A stretch of 44,280 nt of DNA from UBA3839 sp902776985. GTDB taxonomy: Bacteria > Bacteroidota > Bacteroidia > Bacteroidales > Bacteroidaceae. Of this stretch, positions 1-9,293 are shown one piece after another. The number at the start of each line of letters is the position of its first letter. Positions within the stretch are counted from its first letter, which is position 1. The notes under the pieces are model-generated. The model had not been told where the DNA came from. It searched no databases and saw only the letters and a program-made list of their open reading frames with translations. The position numbers and the translations under genes are program-made. The stretch covers positions 1 to 44,280 of the forward strand of contig CACYSD010000029.1 of the NCBI GenBank assembly GCA_902776985.1, given 5' to 3'.

Positions 1-81
1 ACCCGAACAATCTTTAACACTTGAAAACAAGGGATTTACGGGCTTATTTTTGCAGATTTTATGTGTTTCTTTGCAATCGGA

Positions 82-118
82 CTATTTTCCCACGCAGAAT
101 CTACTTTCCGACGCAGAA
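82..118 (-). repeat. Tandem copy of the mnmE 3' end (possible attachment site)
   Basis: The last 18 bp of mnmE (101-118, reading TTCTGCGTCGGAAAGTAG on the minus strand) are followed after one base by a second 18-bp copy (82-99, TTCTGCGTGGGAAAATAG). The copies differ at two positions, and both encode F-C-V-G-K-stop. The 3' end of mnmE/trmE/thdF is a known target of tyrosine-recombinase islands such as SGI1. An att site or integration scar is therefore the simplest reading. The element itself, if present, lies left of the window. Confidence 0.6.
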
Positions 119-1390
119 GTGGCGGAAGATATTGTTGAGGGTTTCCTGAGGAGTGATGGCGCCACCGGTGATGTCGGCAAGGTCGGAGAGAACCATGCGG
201 AGGTCTTCGGCAATGAGGTCGCCACTAAGGTTTGCCTCCATAGAATCAATTACCCTCGAAAGGTTATCGTGGGCATGAAGCAAAGCCTCATAATGTCGCG
301 CTGAGGTTACAATAACATCTCCCTCAGCGGTTTTTGGGGCTGCGTCAAGGAGTTGCTGGCGCAGTTCATCAAGTCCTACTCCATACTTTGCCTGGAAGGT
401 TTCTGTCTTATTCTCAATACGGATGACTGTCTGGTCATCGCTTACAGGCAATTGAGGATAAGGGACTCCTGGTTCGGTCATCATCAGAATGATACGGGCA
501 CGACGGGCTGCGGCAATGGAGCGATCGATGCCAAGCCTTTCAATCTGGTCGTCGGTATGACGTATTCCTGCTGTATCAATAAAACGGAAGGTGATATCGC
601 CAATCTGAATGCAGTCCTCAATTGAATCGCGGGTGGTTCCCTGAATATCGCTGACTATCGCCCTTTCCTCTCCGAGAAGTGCGTTGAGAAGAGTGGATTT
701 ACCGACATTGGGTGCACCGACTATAGCAACAGGGATTCCTTGCTTCAGGGCATTTCCAATATGGAACGATTCTGCAAGACTTGTGATACGGTCATCAAGC
801 TTTTTTGCCAAGGCAAGCAACTCGCTGCGATCGGCAAATTCAAGTTCTTCATGGTCGGAGAAATCAAGTTCAAGTTCAAGCAATGAAGTAAGATGCAACA
901 GCTGGTCACGGAGCTGAGAGAGTTCGTTGGAGAAACGACCTCGCAACTGTCCCATAGCCAAGGTGTGGGAAGCACGATTAGTGCTGGCAATGAGATCTGC
1001 AACGGCTTCAGCCTGACTGAGATCCATCTTGCCGTTTAGGAAAGCGCGTTGGGTGAACTCTCCTGGTAATGCCTGTCGGCAACCGTTCTTAATGAGAATC
1101 TCCAGAATTCTGTTCACGATATAGCGTGAGCCATGACAGGATATCTCAACTGAGTCCTCGCCTGTGTAGGAATGAGGATTGCGGAAAACTGCCACCAGAA
1201 CTTCATCAATGATGTGTGAATCCTCGTCGACTATCGTTCCGTAATGCACAGTATTGGGCAAAGCCTGCTCTAGGGAGCGGCTGAAGATCCCGGAAACAAT
1301 GTCAATGGCTTTGTCTCCGGAAACCCGTATCACGGCTATGGCACCTCCTGGCGATGTGGCCAATGCACAAATAGTTGACTGAGAGTTCAC
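101..1390 (-). CDS. mnmE: tRNA uridine-5-carboxymethylaminomethyl(34) synthesis GTPase MnmE
   Basis: MnmE acts with MnmG in the cytoplasm to install the cmnm5 group on U34 of certain tRNAs. The 429-residue product is slightly shorter than the usual 450-460. It has the N-terminal tetrahydrofolate-binding domain (ALATSPGGAIAVIRVSG), a helical domain, an inserted G domain with P-loop GAPNVGKST, the GTTRD switch and DTAG, and the C-terminal C-V-G-K motif whose Cys is needed for modification. The start codon is GTG at 1390. Upstream is the DUF486 gene (stop at 1406, 15 bp away), so the two are probably cotranscribed. The last 18 bp are repeated immediately downstream. The identification is secure. 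Confidence 0.96.
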   Translation of the reverse strand: MNSQSTICALATSPGGAIAVIRVSGDKAIDIVSGIFSRSLEQALPNTVHYGTIVDEDSHIIDEVLVAVFRNPHSYTGEDSVEISCHGSRYIVNRILEILIKNGCRQALPGEFTQRAFLNGKMDLSQAEAVADLIASTNRASHTLAMGQLRGRFSNELSQLRDQLLHLTSLLELELDFSDHEELEFADRSELLALAKKLDDRITSLAESFHIGNALKQGIPVAIVGAPNVGKSTLLNALLGEERAIVSDIQGTTRDSIEDCIQIGDITFRFIDTAGIRHTDDQIERLGIDRSIAAARRARIILMMTEPGVPYPQLPVSDDQTVIRIENKTETFQAKYGVGLDELRQQLLDAAPKTAEGDVIVTSARHYEALLHAHDNLSRVIDSMEANLSGDLIAEDLRMVLSDLADITGGAITPQETLNNIFRHFCVGK

Positions 1391-1405
1391 CTTAGAGAGA
1401 TTCTG

Positions 1406-1774
1406 TTATTTCTTGAATACAAAATATACTGCGAAGATAAGGCAGAGAAATGCTGCCGCATGATTCCAATGGAGATTCTCGTTCTGGAACATTACATGTG
1501 CCATCACTGCAAAGACAACAAGGGAGATACATTCCTGAATGACCTTGAGCTGAACAAGGGAGAACGGTCCTCCATTGCCTTCAAAACCAATTCGGTTGGC
1601 TGGCACCTGACAGCAATACTCAAAGAAGGCAATCAGCCACGAGAAGGCTATTACTCCTATCAGTGGCCAATTGGAAGATGTGCCGCTTTGCTGTAGTTTC
1701 AGGTGACCATACCATGCAAGGGTCATGAAAACGTTGCTAAGCAGCAGTAATAAGACTGTATATAATGAAGACAC
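1406..1774 (-). CDS. DMT-family membrane protein (DUF486)
   Basis: A 122-residue integral membrane protein with about four hydrophobic segments: an N-terminal VLLLLLSNVFMTLAWYGHLK, then GVIAFSWLIAFFEYCCQVPANRIG, ISLVVFAVMAHVMF and AAAFLCLIFAVYFVFKK. The length, the AFFEYCxQVPANRIG stretch and the conserved QLKVIQE are typical of the DUF486 family, distantly related to small drug/metabolite transporters. No substrate is known. It lies 15 bp before mnmE on the same strand. Confidence 0.85.
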   Translation of the reverse strand: MSSLYTVLLLLLSNVFMTLAWYGHLKLQQSGTSSNWPLIGVIAFSWLIAFFEYCCQVPANRIGFEGNGGPFSLVQLKVIQECISLVVFAVMAHVMFQNENLHWNHAAAFLCLIFAVYFVFKK

Positions 1775-1918
1775 TAATTGAAAATTATAAATTATTAATT
1801 ATAAATTGAGAATTCTTCACTGTTACATCACTTCGTTCTGTGATTATTGTCACGACTCAGCAGAGCTTGAACAAGTTCAGCTCTGCCTTCGCTGCTCCAA
1901 GAATTCACTTTCAGAGGA
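1775..1918. repeat. Intergenic AT-rich repeat tract and 12-bp hairpin
   Basis: Between the phosphorylase and the DUF486 gene lies an AT-rich tract (1780-1812) built from ATAAATT/AATTAT words. It is followed by a near-perfect hairpin at 1860-1886 (GCAGAGC-TTGAAC facing GTTCA-GCTCTGC). No U-tract follows the hairpin on either strand, so it does not look like an intrinsic terminator. Confidence 0.45.
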
Positions 1919-2794
1919 TTAAATCCTATCAACGACGATTTGGATGAGATTGTCGATAGTATTCTTGTACTCGGTATTCATTTCCTTTGCCCAGCGGTTG
2001 GCGATAACCATACAGACGGTGAGGGCACGGTGTCCAAGCAGGGCGGAAAGTCCGGCAATGGCACTCGATTCCATCTCGAAGTTGGTGATGCGATATCCGT
2101 TGTACTCAAAGCTTTCGACTTTCTCGTTCTGTGTAGGATCTGCAAGTGGAATGCGAAGTTCGCGTCCCTGTGGTCCATAGAAACCGCCACAAGCGATGGT
2201 GACACCCTTTACCATTCCCTTAGATGGGTCATAGATGCGATCAAGCATTTCCTTGGAGTTGTTGATGACGTAGGGTGCACACAGCTGCGGATTCCAGTTC
2301 ATGTGCTTTGTAAAAGCCTTCTCGAACTCGAGGTCACAAACTTCGTTGCGTCCTGCATAGAAGTTGAGAAGTCCGTCGAAGCCTATTGATTTCTCCGAGC
2401 AGATGAATGTGCCGGTAGGTGTGAATGGCTGAAGTCCGCCACATGTGCCTATACGAACTATCTCTAGGCTTGTGAGCTTCTCTTTCTGAGTACGTGTTTC
2501 AAAATCGATGTTCTTAAGAGCATCAAGTTCGTTGACTACGATATCGCAGTTGTCGCAACCGATACCTGTGCTGACCACACTGATGCGCTTGCCTTTATAT
2601 GTGCCGGTAATGGTGTGGAACTCACGGCTGCTTATATCACATTCCTTGGTGTCGAAATGCTGGGCGATGGTATCCACGCGACCAGGGTCGCCACAGAGAA
2701 TCACTTTGTCTGCCAATTGGTCTGGACGTACATGCAGGTGGAATGCGCTGCCATCTGCATTGATAATAAGTTCTGATGGTGCAAATGTTTTCAT
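1919..2794 (-). CDS. Nucleoside phosphorylase, uridine-phosphorylase-like
   Basis: The product (291 residues) belongs to the type I nucleoside phosphorylase family, which splits nucleosides with phosphate into base and ribose-1-phosphate. Visible signatures are the phosphate-binding loop CGDPGR near residue 35, the R-x-GTCGG stretch in the middle (RIGTCGGLQP) and the ribose-binding NFEMESSA near the C-terminus. Those features fit uridine phosphorylase better than a hydrolase, but base specificity cannot be read by eye. The start ATG overlaps the stop of the upstream PD40 gene by 4 nt, so the two are probably translationally coupled. It is the last gene of the run that begins with the AICAR formyltransferase. 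Confidence 0.85.
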   Translation of the reverse strand: MKTFAPSELIINADGSAFHLHVRPDQLADKVILCGDPGRVDTIAQHFDTKECDISSREFHTITGTYKGKRISVVSTGIGCDNCDIVVNELDALKNIDFETRTQKEKLTSLEIVRIGTCGGLQPFTPTGTFICSEKSIGFDGLLNFYAGRNEVCDLEFEKAFTKHMNWNPQLCAPYVINNSKEMLDRIYDPSKGMVKGVTIACGGFYGPQGRELRIPLADPTQNEKVESFEYNGYRITNFEMESSAIAGLSALLGHRALTVCMVIANRWAKEMNTEYKNTIDNLIQIVVDRI

Positions 2795-4053
2795 TTCAGT
2801 TCCTCCATTCTTATTTGTTTTTCTAAATTATGTATTTCCTCATTCAATTTTTCCAAAAGTGTCTCTTTGCCAAGTATCTTATTTCTCATACTGGATTTTT
2901 GAGAAGCATTACCTTTGGCATACTCATCACGCAAAGTATCCAAATCGGCTGAAAGCAGAATCAGATCCTTCTGGTCTTTCATCCAGCGGTGACAGAGTTC
3001 ACGAGCGGAACTGCTCTTGAACTGCGACAGGCTTGTGTAGATAAGGTTATCGTTGATTACAAGGTCGAACTCATGGCTCGCCGCTGTCTGCCGGCTATTG
3101 TTGCGCTTGATTTCCTCAACTATCAGAAGAACTGAATCACGCTCTGCAGCATTATCCTCTGTCCATAGTGAAGACAAAGGAAGAAGTGATGCTTTGCGTC
3201 GCAGTTCTGAGCGGTTAGTTGTTTCATAATCAAACGCATAGCGGCTTTTGCTTGGAGCAAACGTATAGACGCATACACTGTCCTGCGGCTGATATCTGTC
3301 GGAGGCAAACCACCCCACCCCGTTAATTTCATCGATTACGAGCATGTAGTCGTTGGCGTATGAATTATAGGGGAATCCCAGGTTCTCGGCACGGAGGAAA
3401 CGGTTGTTGTCCTCATCGTAACGAGTGACATAGAGATCGTAGTTTCCGAGTCCAGACTCGCTGCGTGAAGCAAAATAGAATGTCTGTCCGTCAGGCATCA
3501 TAAACGGATAGTTGAGATCTCCGTCTATACCAATCATCTCCACAGCCCTCGGTGCCTGTCTTACTCCATTGACAACATCTACAGAGTACAGGTCTATCTG
3601 GCGTGACGAAGTGGAATCACCCTCGTCAACTATCTGCGACCTGAATATGCGATTGCCTCGCTCTGTCTCGTATTCAGTGGAGCGACCTCCGTCTGTAAGT
3701 CTAATTTTACCAACATCATGAGAGAAATGATATGCGCTGAGGAACTCCGACTTTCCAACAACCACTGAATCCACTATCAGGACACGGGCTGTGCCCTTGA
3801 GGAAATTAATTCCACGGTTGATTTCAGCCTGCTGGTGTTCGAGTGCTGCGGTTGATTTCTTACGGCGGCGCGCCTGAGAAATCTCCTTTTTCACCGCAGC
3901 CAGGGCAGCGTCGTAGTTAAGATGCCATATTTGCTGACCTATAGCTGTAGAGTCAACAAAAAGGCGAGGATAAGTGGTTGCAAGTTCCTGCGCATTAACT
4001 ACTGCGCAAGAACCCGCAATCCAAAAGAGTAATATGCCAATTAATCTGGTCAT
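2791..4053 (-). CDS. Exported PD40/WD40-like beta-propeller protein with C-terminal coiled coil
   Basis: 420 residues. An N-terminal signal peptide (LIGILLFWIAGSCAVVNAQ) directs export. The middle contains PD40-type propeller motifs: YPFMMPDGQTFYFASRSESGLGNYDLYVTRY, then NDYMLVIDEINGVGWFASDR. The last 80 or so residues are charged and heptad-like (KILGKETLLEKLNEEIHNLEKQIRMEELK), predicting a coiled coil. Similar Bacteroidetes proteins are periplasmic or envelope-associated, but no specific function is established here. It overlaps by 4 nt with both the upstream Nfn-like gene and the downstream phosphorylase. Confidence 0.75.
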   Translation of the reverse strand: MTRLIGILLFWIAGSCAVVNAQELATTYPRLFVDSTAIGQQIWHLNYDAALAAVKKEISQARRRKKSTAALEHQQAEINRGINFLKGTARVLIVDSVVVGKSEFLSAYHFSHDVGKIRLTDGGRSTEYETERGNRIFRSQIVDEGDSTSSRQIDLYSVDVVNGVRQAPRAVEMIGIDGDLNYPFMMPDGQTFYFASRSESGLGNYDLYVTRYDEDNNRFLRAENLGFPYNSYANDYMLVIDEINGVGWFASDRYQPQDSVCVYTFAPSKSRYAFDYETTNRSELRRKASLLPLSSLWTEDNAAERDSVLLIVEEIKRNNSRQTAASHEFDLVINDNLIYTSLSQFKSSSARELCHRWMKDQKDLILLSADLDTLRDEYAKGNASQKSSMRNKILGKETLLEKLNEEIHNLEKQIRMEELK

Positions 4054-6407
4054 TTCTGAAGCATTTCGTGCATATGCTGTGCTGCACGACGTCCGTCACC
4101 CATGGCGAGAATAACTGTTGCACCACCACGAACGATGTCGCCACCGGCAAAGATTGTCGGGATATTTGACTGCATCTGTTCGTTGACAGCGATAGTGTTC
4201 TTGCGTCCGAGTTCGAGACCTTCAACAGACTTAGGCACCAATGGGTTTGGAGAAACTCCTACTGCCACGATAGCCATGTCGATGTCGCGTGTTTCGATAG
4301 CACCCTCTACAGGCACTGGCGAACGGCGTCCGCTGGCATCAGGTTCACCAAGCTCCATCTTCTGGAGTTTAACCTGACAAACGGCACCACGCTCATCAGC
4401 GATATATTCGATTGGGTTGTGAAGAGTGAGGAATTCGATACCTTCTTCCTTGGCATGCTTGACTTCCTCAAGACGTGCCGGCATTTCTGCCTCACTACGA
4501 CGATATGCAATGAAGACATGTTCTGCACCAAGACGCTTAGCTGTGCGGCAAGAGTCCATAGCGGTGTTACCGCCACCGACTACCATCACGCTCTTAGCCT
4601 TGTTGATTGGTGTGTCGCTTTCAGGATTGGATGCATCCATGAGGTTGACACGGGTGAGGTATTCATTACTTGACATAATGTTGATGCTGTTCTCACCAGG
4701 GATGTTCATAAAGTTTGGAAGACCTGCGCCTGATGCGACAAACACAGCCTTATATCCTTCTTTCTCAAGGTCTTGGATAGTGATTGTTTTACCAATGATG
4801 CAATCCTTTACAAAGTTCACGCCCATCTTGCGAAGGTTATTGATTTCAACGTCAACGATTGCGTTTGGCAGACGGAATTCAGGAATACCGTACTTGAGCA
4901 CACCACCGATTTCATGAAGTGCCTCAAACACTGTAACATCGTATCCGAGCTTAGCCATGTCGCCTGCACATGAAAGTCCTGCAGGACCTGAACCTACGAT
5001 TGCCACCTTGATACCGTTCTTTGCAGCAACCTCAGGCATAGCAATTTTTCCGCTCTCACGCTCGAAGTCGGCAGCAAAGCGCTCAAGGTTACCAATTGCC
5101 ACTGGCTTGCCTTTCATCTTAACGTGGATACACTGGCTCTCACACTGCTTCTCCTGAGGACATACACGTCCGCAGACAGCAGGCAGAGAAGAAGTAGACT
5201 TCAATACCTTTGCCGCAGCAAGGAACTCGCCGCGTTCGATGTTCTTGATGAATGACGGAATATTGATATTCACCGGACAGCCTTCCATACAAGATGGCTT
5301 AGCGCAGTCAAGACAACGCTTTGCCTCAGTGAGAGCCTGTTCCTTGGTAAGACCGATATTAACTTCCTCTGTACGAGTAGTAGCGCGGTATGCTGCGTCA
5401 AGCTCACCCATCACACAACGTTCGATGCTTGTGCGATCCTTTGGTTTCATGCTCTTCTGCAGTTCAACACGCCAAGGAGCGTTACGGTCAGTGAGTTCAG
5501 ACAGAGGAGCGTCGGCAATCATGTTCTGAGCGTCAGCTGCCTTGCTTGCGTCAACCTTGACTTCAGCATCCTGAAGCACGCTCTCCACATGGTTCTCGAG
5601 TTTCTTCATCTCCTCAAGCTCAGCAGCCTTGAAAGCCCCCATACGTTTGAACATCTCGTCGAAGTCAACTTCGTGGCCGTCGAACTCTGGTCCGTCAACG
5701 CAGACGAACTTGGTCTTGCCTCCCACTGTGATACGGCATGCACCGCACATACCAGTTCCGTCCACCATGATGGTGTTGAGCGAAACATCAGTAGGAACAT
5801 TGTATTTCTTTGTCAGCAGACAGCAGAACTTCATCATGATTGCAGGACCGATGGCAAATGCCTTGTCCACCTTCTCACGCTGGATCACCTGTTCCATTCC
5901 CACTGTCACTACACCCTGCTGGCCATAGCTTCCGTCGTCGGTCATGATGATAACCTCATCGCTGTATTGACGGACTTGGTCCTCAAGTATGATAAGTTCT
6001 TTAGTACGTCCTGCAAGCACACTCACAACACGATTGCCAGCCTGCTTCAATGCCTTGATGATTGGAAGCATAGGAGCAACACCTACACCACCTCCGGCAC
6101 AGAGCACAGTGCCGAACTTCTCAATATGAGTAGCCTGTCCCAGAGGACCTACTACGTCTGTGATGTAGTCACCTGCATTGAGATTACACAGTTTAGTTGA
6201 AGAATAGCCCACTTTCTGTACTACCAAAGTGATAGTTCCGCGAGTCACGTCTGAATCGGAAATTGTCAGAGGGATACGCTCTCCCTTCTCGCCTACGCGC
6301 ACAATCACAAAGTGACCTGCCTTGCGGGATTTAGCAATCAGAGGTGCTTCGACCTCCAGTTTAAACACTTTCTCAGAGAACTGTTCTTTACTTACAATCT
6401 TGTTCAT
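4050..6407 (-). CDS. Fused NfnA/NfnB-type flavin oxidoreductase (FNR-like plus GltD-like)
   Basis: 785 residues combine two enzymes. Residues 1 to about 260 resemble the dihydroorotate dehydrogenase electron-transfer subunit/NfnA: FAD- and NAD-binding FNR fold, then GTGMCGACRITVGG and FVCVDGPEFDGHEVDF with cysteines suited to a [2Fe-2S] cluster. The rest resembles glutamate synthase small subunit/NfnB: two cysteine clusters (CLDCAKPSCMEGCP and CGRVCPQEKQCESQC) for [4Fe-4S], an FAD Rossmann motif VAIVGSGPAG and an NADPH motif VVGGGNTAMD. By analogy it may perform ferredoxin:NAD+/NADP+ transhydrogenation (electron bifurcation) or serve glutamate synthase. The fused form is common in Bacteroidetes. 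No large glutamate synthase subunit lies nearby. Confidence 0.88.
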   Translation of the reverse strand: MNKIVSKEQFSEKVFKLEVEAPLIAKSRKAGHFVIVRVGEKGERIPLTISDSDVTRGTITLVVQKVGYSSTKLCNLNAGDYITDVVGPLGQATHIEKFGTVLCAGGGVGVAPMLPIIKALKQAGNRVVSVLAGRTKELIILEDQVRQYSDEVIIMTDDGSYGQQGVVTVGMEQVIQREKVDKAFAIGPAIMMKFCCLLTKKYNVPTDVSLNTIMVDGTGMCGACRITVGGKTKFVCVDGPEFDGHEVDFDEMFKRMGAFKAAELEEMKKLENHVESVLQDAEVKVDASKAADAQNMIADAPLSELTDRNAPWRVELQKSMKPKDRTSIERCVMGELDAAYRATTRTEEVNIGLTKEQALTEAKRCLDCAKPSCMEGCPVNINIPSFIKNIERGEFLAAAKVLKSTSSLPAVCGRVCPQEKQCESQCIHVKMKGKPVAIGNLERFAADFERESGKIAMPEVAAKNGIKVAIVGSGPAGLSCAGDMAKLGYDVTVFEALHEIGGVLKYGIPEFRLPNAIVDVEINNLRKMGVNFVKDCIIGKTITIQDLEKEGYKAVFVASGAGLPNFMNIPGENSINIMSSNEYLTRVNLMDASNPESDTPINKAKSVMVVGGGNTAMDSCRTAKRLGAEHVFIAYRRSEAEMPARLEEVKHAKEEGIEFLTLHNPIEYIADERGAVCQVKLQKMELGEPDASGRRSPVPVEGAIETRDIDMAIVAVGVSPNPLVPKSVEGLELGRKNTIAVNEQMQSNIPTIFAGGDIVRGGATVILAMGDGRRAAQHMHEMLQK

Positions 6408-6448
6408 TGTTCTTTTGAATTACGTTGTGTTTTATATTTGTGTGTTAC

Positions 6449-7777
6449 TCAAAAATTCTTGTCATCGAGATATTCAAATCCGCAGTATGGAACGAGTACC
6501 TTTGGCACACGGATTCCGTCTGGTGTCTGATTATTCTCCATAATTGCGGCTACGATACGTGGCAGAGCCAGAGCCGAGCCGTTAAGAGTGTGACAGAGCA
6601 CAGTCTTCTTGTCTTCAGCACGACGGTAGCGGCACTTCAGGCGATTTGCCTGATAGCTGTCGAAGTTGCTAACTGACGACACTTCAAGCCAACGCTGCTG
6701 AGCCTCTGAGTAAACCTCAAAGTCATAGCAGATGGCACTGGTGAAAGACTGGTCGCCACCACAAAGCAGAAGGATGCGGTAAGGCAGTTCCAGTTTCTGG
6801 AGCAAACCTTCAACATGTGCAAGCATTTCCTTGTGGCTCTCTTTAGAGTGCTCTGGAGTATCGATGCGAACAATCTCCACCTTGTCGAATTCGTGCAGGC
6901 GGTTAAGTCCGCGTACGTCCTTACCGTATGCTCCGGCTTCGCGGCGGAAGCATGCAGAATAAGCGCAACGCTTGATAGGAAGATCCTTCTCGTCGAGAAT
7001 CACGTCACGGAAGATATTTGTTACAGGCACCTCAGCTGTTGGAATGAGGTACAAATCGTCAAGGTTGCAGTGGTACATCTGACCTTCCTTGTCGGGCAGC
7101 TGTCCTGTTCCATAACCTGAAGCCTGGTTTACAACCAATGGTGGCTGCACCTCGAGGTAACCGCTCTTACGGGCTTCATCAAGGAAGAATGCCTCGATTG
7201 CACGCTGGAAACGAGCCATCTTTCCGATATAGAAAGGAAAACCTGCACCAGTTACCTTTGCTCCGAGGTCAAAATCAATTAAGTTATATTTCTTTGCGAG
7301 TTCCCAGTGAGGAAGTTTTGCCTCTTTGTTATCAGGAACAGTTGTCCAGTTGCCAACAGTATCTTCTGGAGTACACTCTCTCAGGTTACTCTTAACAACA
7401 CGGTTGCTCTCTGCAGCTGCACCCTCCGGCACTTCATCGTAAGGGATGTTAGGAATAGTGCAGAGATGGCGGGTCAGTTCGTCTTCTGTATCTTTAAGCT
7501 TAGCCTGCAACTGAGTTGTAGTTTCCTTCAGCTTAGCCACCTCAGCCTTTGCAGCTTCGGCTTCAGCCTTCTGGCCTTGTTTCATAAGCGCACCAATCTG
7601 TGCAGCGAATTTCTTGCTTTCTGCCAGCGATGCGTCGAGCTGAGTCTGAGTCTCACGACGTACCTTGTCAAGGGCGATAGCATGGTCCACAGCCTCCTGG
7701 GCATCGGGGAAATGCTTCTTTTCCAAACCCTTGACTACTCTCTGGGTTTCTTCAGTAATAAGTTTTAGTGTTAACAT
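6449..7777 (-). CDS. serS: Serine--tRNA ligase
   Basis: A class II aminoacyl-tRNA synthetase that charges tRNA-Ser (and tRNA-Sec where present). The 442-residue product has the expected N-terminal antiparallel coiled-coil arm (about residues 30-110, Lys/Glu/Ala-rich). The catalytic core includes the serine pocket stretch LIPTAEVPVTNI, motif 2 (CFRREAGAYGKDVRGLNRLHEFDKVE) and motif 3 (LNGSALALPRIVAAIMEN). It lies 41 bp upstream of the Nfn-like fusion and 47 bp downstream of a small basic ORF, all on the minus strand. Confidence 0.97.
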   Translation of the reverse strand: MLTLKLITEETQRVVKGLEKKHFPDAQEAVDHAIALDKVRRETQTQLDASLAESKKFAAQIGALMKQGQKAEAEAAKAEVAKLKETTTQLQAKLKDTEDELTRHLCTIPNIPYDEVPEGAAAESNRVVKSNLRECTPEDTVGNWTTVPDNKEAKLPHWELAKKYNLIDFDLGAKVTGAGFPFYIGKMARFQRAIEAFFLDEARKSGYLEVQPPLVVNQASGYGTGQLPDKEGQMYHCNLDDLYLIPTAEVPVTNIFRDVILDEKDLPIKRCAYSACFRREAGAYGKDVRGLNRLHEFDKVEIVRIDTPEHSKESHKEMLAHVEGLLQKLELPYRILLLCGGDQSFTSAICYDFEVYSEAQQRWLEVSSVSNFDSYQANRLKCRYRRAEDKKTVLCHTLNGSALALPRIVAAIMENNQTPDGIRVPKVLVPYCGFEYLDDKNF

Positions 7778-7824
7778 TTTATTTTTTCGTTTAAACGATT
7801 GTAAACATTTCTGTTTGTGCAGGA

Positions 7825-8037
7825 CTATTTTCTTTTCTTCGCAGCAATTCTGCGTTTTCTGCGTTCCTGCAGTTCCGCCTTGTGTTTGGCAGCACCGGAT
7901 TTGTGGGTACCAGTGTGGTACGATTTCATTCGTGCCTTGGTCTTCACCTTGTCGGAGTCACCTTCTTTCTTTTTCTTGGCTCCGCCAAAGTTGATGCCGT
8001 TCATGATAGCGTACATCACTTCCTGTTCTGTTGCCAT
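7825..8037 (-). CDS. Small basic protein, function unknown
   Basis: 70 residues, strongly basic: KKKKEGDSDKVKTKARMKSYHTGTHK in the middle and a C-terminus ending RRKRRIAAKKRK. The position, 25 bp after the AICAR formyltransferase and 47 bp before serS on the same strand, and the compact spacing argue for a real gene. The charge pattern suggests RNA, ribosome or DNA binding, which is inference only. I do not recognise a named family. Confidence 0.65.
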   Translation of the reverse strand: MATEQEVMYAIMNGINFGGAKKKKEGDSDKVKTKARMKSYHTGTHKSGAAKHKAELQERRKRRIAAKKRK

Positions 8038-8062
8038 AGCGATTCTGTTTTGGGGATGGATA

Positions 8063-9244
8063 TTAATGGTGGAAAAGACGTATTCCTGTGAACGCCATTG
8101 CTATGCCGTATTTGTCGCAAGTAGCGATGACATGGTCGTCACGCACACTGCCTCCAGCCTGGGCAATAAATTCCACGCCTGACTTGTGGGCACGCTCAAT
8201 GTTGTCACCGAATGGGAAGAAAGCATCGCTACCGAGGCTCACCTTGGTATTCTTAGCCAACCAAGCCTTCTTCTCCTCACGAGTCAGAGGTTCAGGGCGC
8301 TCAGTAAAGAACTGCTGCCATACACCGTCCTGCAGCACATCCTCCCATTCATCACCCATGTACACGTCGATAGTGTTGTCGCGGTCAGCACGGCGAATAC
8401 CCTCCTTGAATGGCAGGTTCATCACCTTTGGACACTGACGTAGCCACCACAGGTCAGCCTTCTGGCCAGCCAGGCGAGTACAGTGGATACGGCTCTGCTG
8501 TCCGGCACCGATTCCGATTGCCTGACCGTCCTTCACGTAGCACACAGAGTTGGACTGAGTGTACTTTAAAGTAATCAGAGCAATTTTGAGGTCACGCTTA
8601 GCTTCTTCTGTGAAAGTCTTGTTTGCTGTAGGTATGTTGCTGAACAGATCATCTGTAGAGAGGTCAATCTCATTGCGTCCCTGTTCGAAAGTCACACCGA
8701 ATACCTGCTTGCGCTCAATTGGTTCAGGACGATAATTCACATCCATTTTCAGCACGTTGTAAGTACCCTTACGCTTGTCCTTGAGTATCTCAAGAGCCTC
8801 GTCTGTGTAGTCAGGTGCAATTACACCGTCGCTCACCTCACGCTTGATAAGGAGCGCTGTAGCCTTGTCGCAAGTATCGCTGAGAGCGATGAAATCACCA
8901 TACGAAGACATACGGTCTGCTCCTCTTGCTCGGGCATAGGCACATGCTATCGGGGAGAGTTCCTCTGTAATGTCATCAACAAAGTAAATCTGTTTGAGAG
9001 TATCGCTCAGTGGCAGTCCCACTGCAGCTCCTGCAGGGCTAACGTGTTTGAAAGAAGCAGCTGCAGCCAAACCTGTAGCCAATTTCAGTTCACGCACTAA
9101 TTGCCATGCATTGAGAGCATCGAGAAGATTGATATAACCTGGGCGTCCGTTAACCACGGTGATTGGCAGCTCGCCCTCAGTCATAAACACTCTCGAAGGT
9201 TTCTGGTTGGGGTTACAACCATACTTTAGAGAAAGTTCTGTCAT
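8063..9244 (-). CDS. Phosphoribosylaminoimidazolecarboxamide formyltransferase, stand-alone (PurH C-domain type)
   Basis: 393 residues matching only the AICAR transformylase half of PurH, which uses 10-formyl-THF to formylate AICAR in purine synthesis. Seen are LKYGCNPNQKP at the start, AASFKHVSPAGAAVG with the catalytic Lys-His pair, and GAGQQSRIHCTRLAG. The N-terminal IMP cyclohydrolase domain of bifunctional PurH is absent, so cyclohydrolase must come from elsewhere. An in-frame ATG at 9277 would start only about 9 bp from the -7 box at 9286-9293. The ATG at 9244 starts at the conserved MTELSLKYG and leaves a normal leader, so it was chosen. Confidence 0.93.
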   Translation of the reverse strand: MTELSLKYGCNPNQKPSRVFMTEGELPITVVNGRPGYINLLDALNAWQLVRELKLATGLAAAASFKHVSPAGAAVGLPLSDTLKQIYFVDDITEELSPIACAYARARGADRMSSYGDFIALSDTCDKATALLIKREVSDGVIAPDYTDEALEILKDKRKGTYNVLKMDVNYRPEPIERKQVFGVTFEQGRNEIDLSTDDLFSNIPTANKTFTEEAKRDLKIALITLKYTQSNSVCYVKDGQAIGIGAGQQSRIHCTRLAGQKADLWWLRQCPKVMNLPFKEGIRRADRDNTIDVYMGDEWEDVLQDGVWQQFFTERPEPLTREEKKAWLAKNTKVSLGSDAFFPFGDNIERAHKSGVEFIAQAGGSVRDDHVIATCDKYGIAMAFTGIRLFHH

Positions 9245-9285
9245 AAAATTTGATATATCAAAAAATAATTTGCGCAAATATGCTG

Positions 9286-9293
9286 CAAATTTA
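9286..9293 (-). promoter_or_regulatory. -7 element for the AICAR formyltransferase gene
   Basis: TAAATTTG on the minus strand fits the Bacteroidetes -7 consensus TAnnTTTG and lies 41 bp upstream of the chosen ATG. No clear TTTG -33 box was found at the usual spacing. Confidence 0.5.

Noticed and set aside
1860..1886. Hairpin after the nucleoside phosphorylase as terminator
   Set aside because: The stem is strong but no T-tract follows; it looks like an interspersed repeat.
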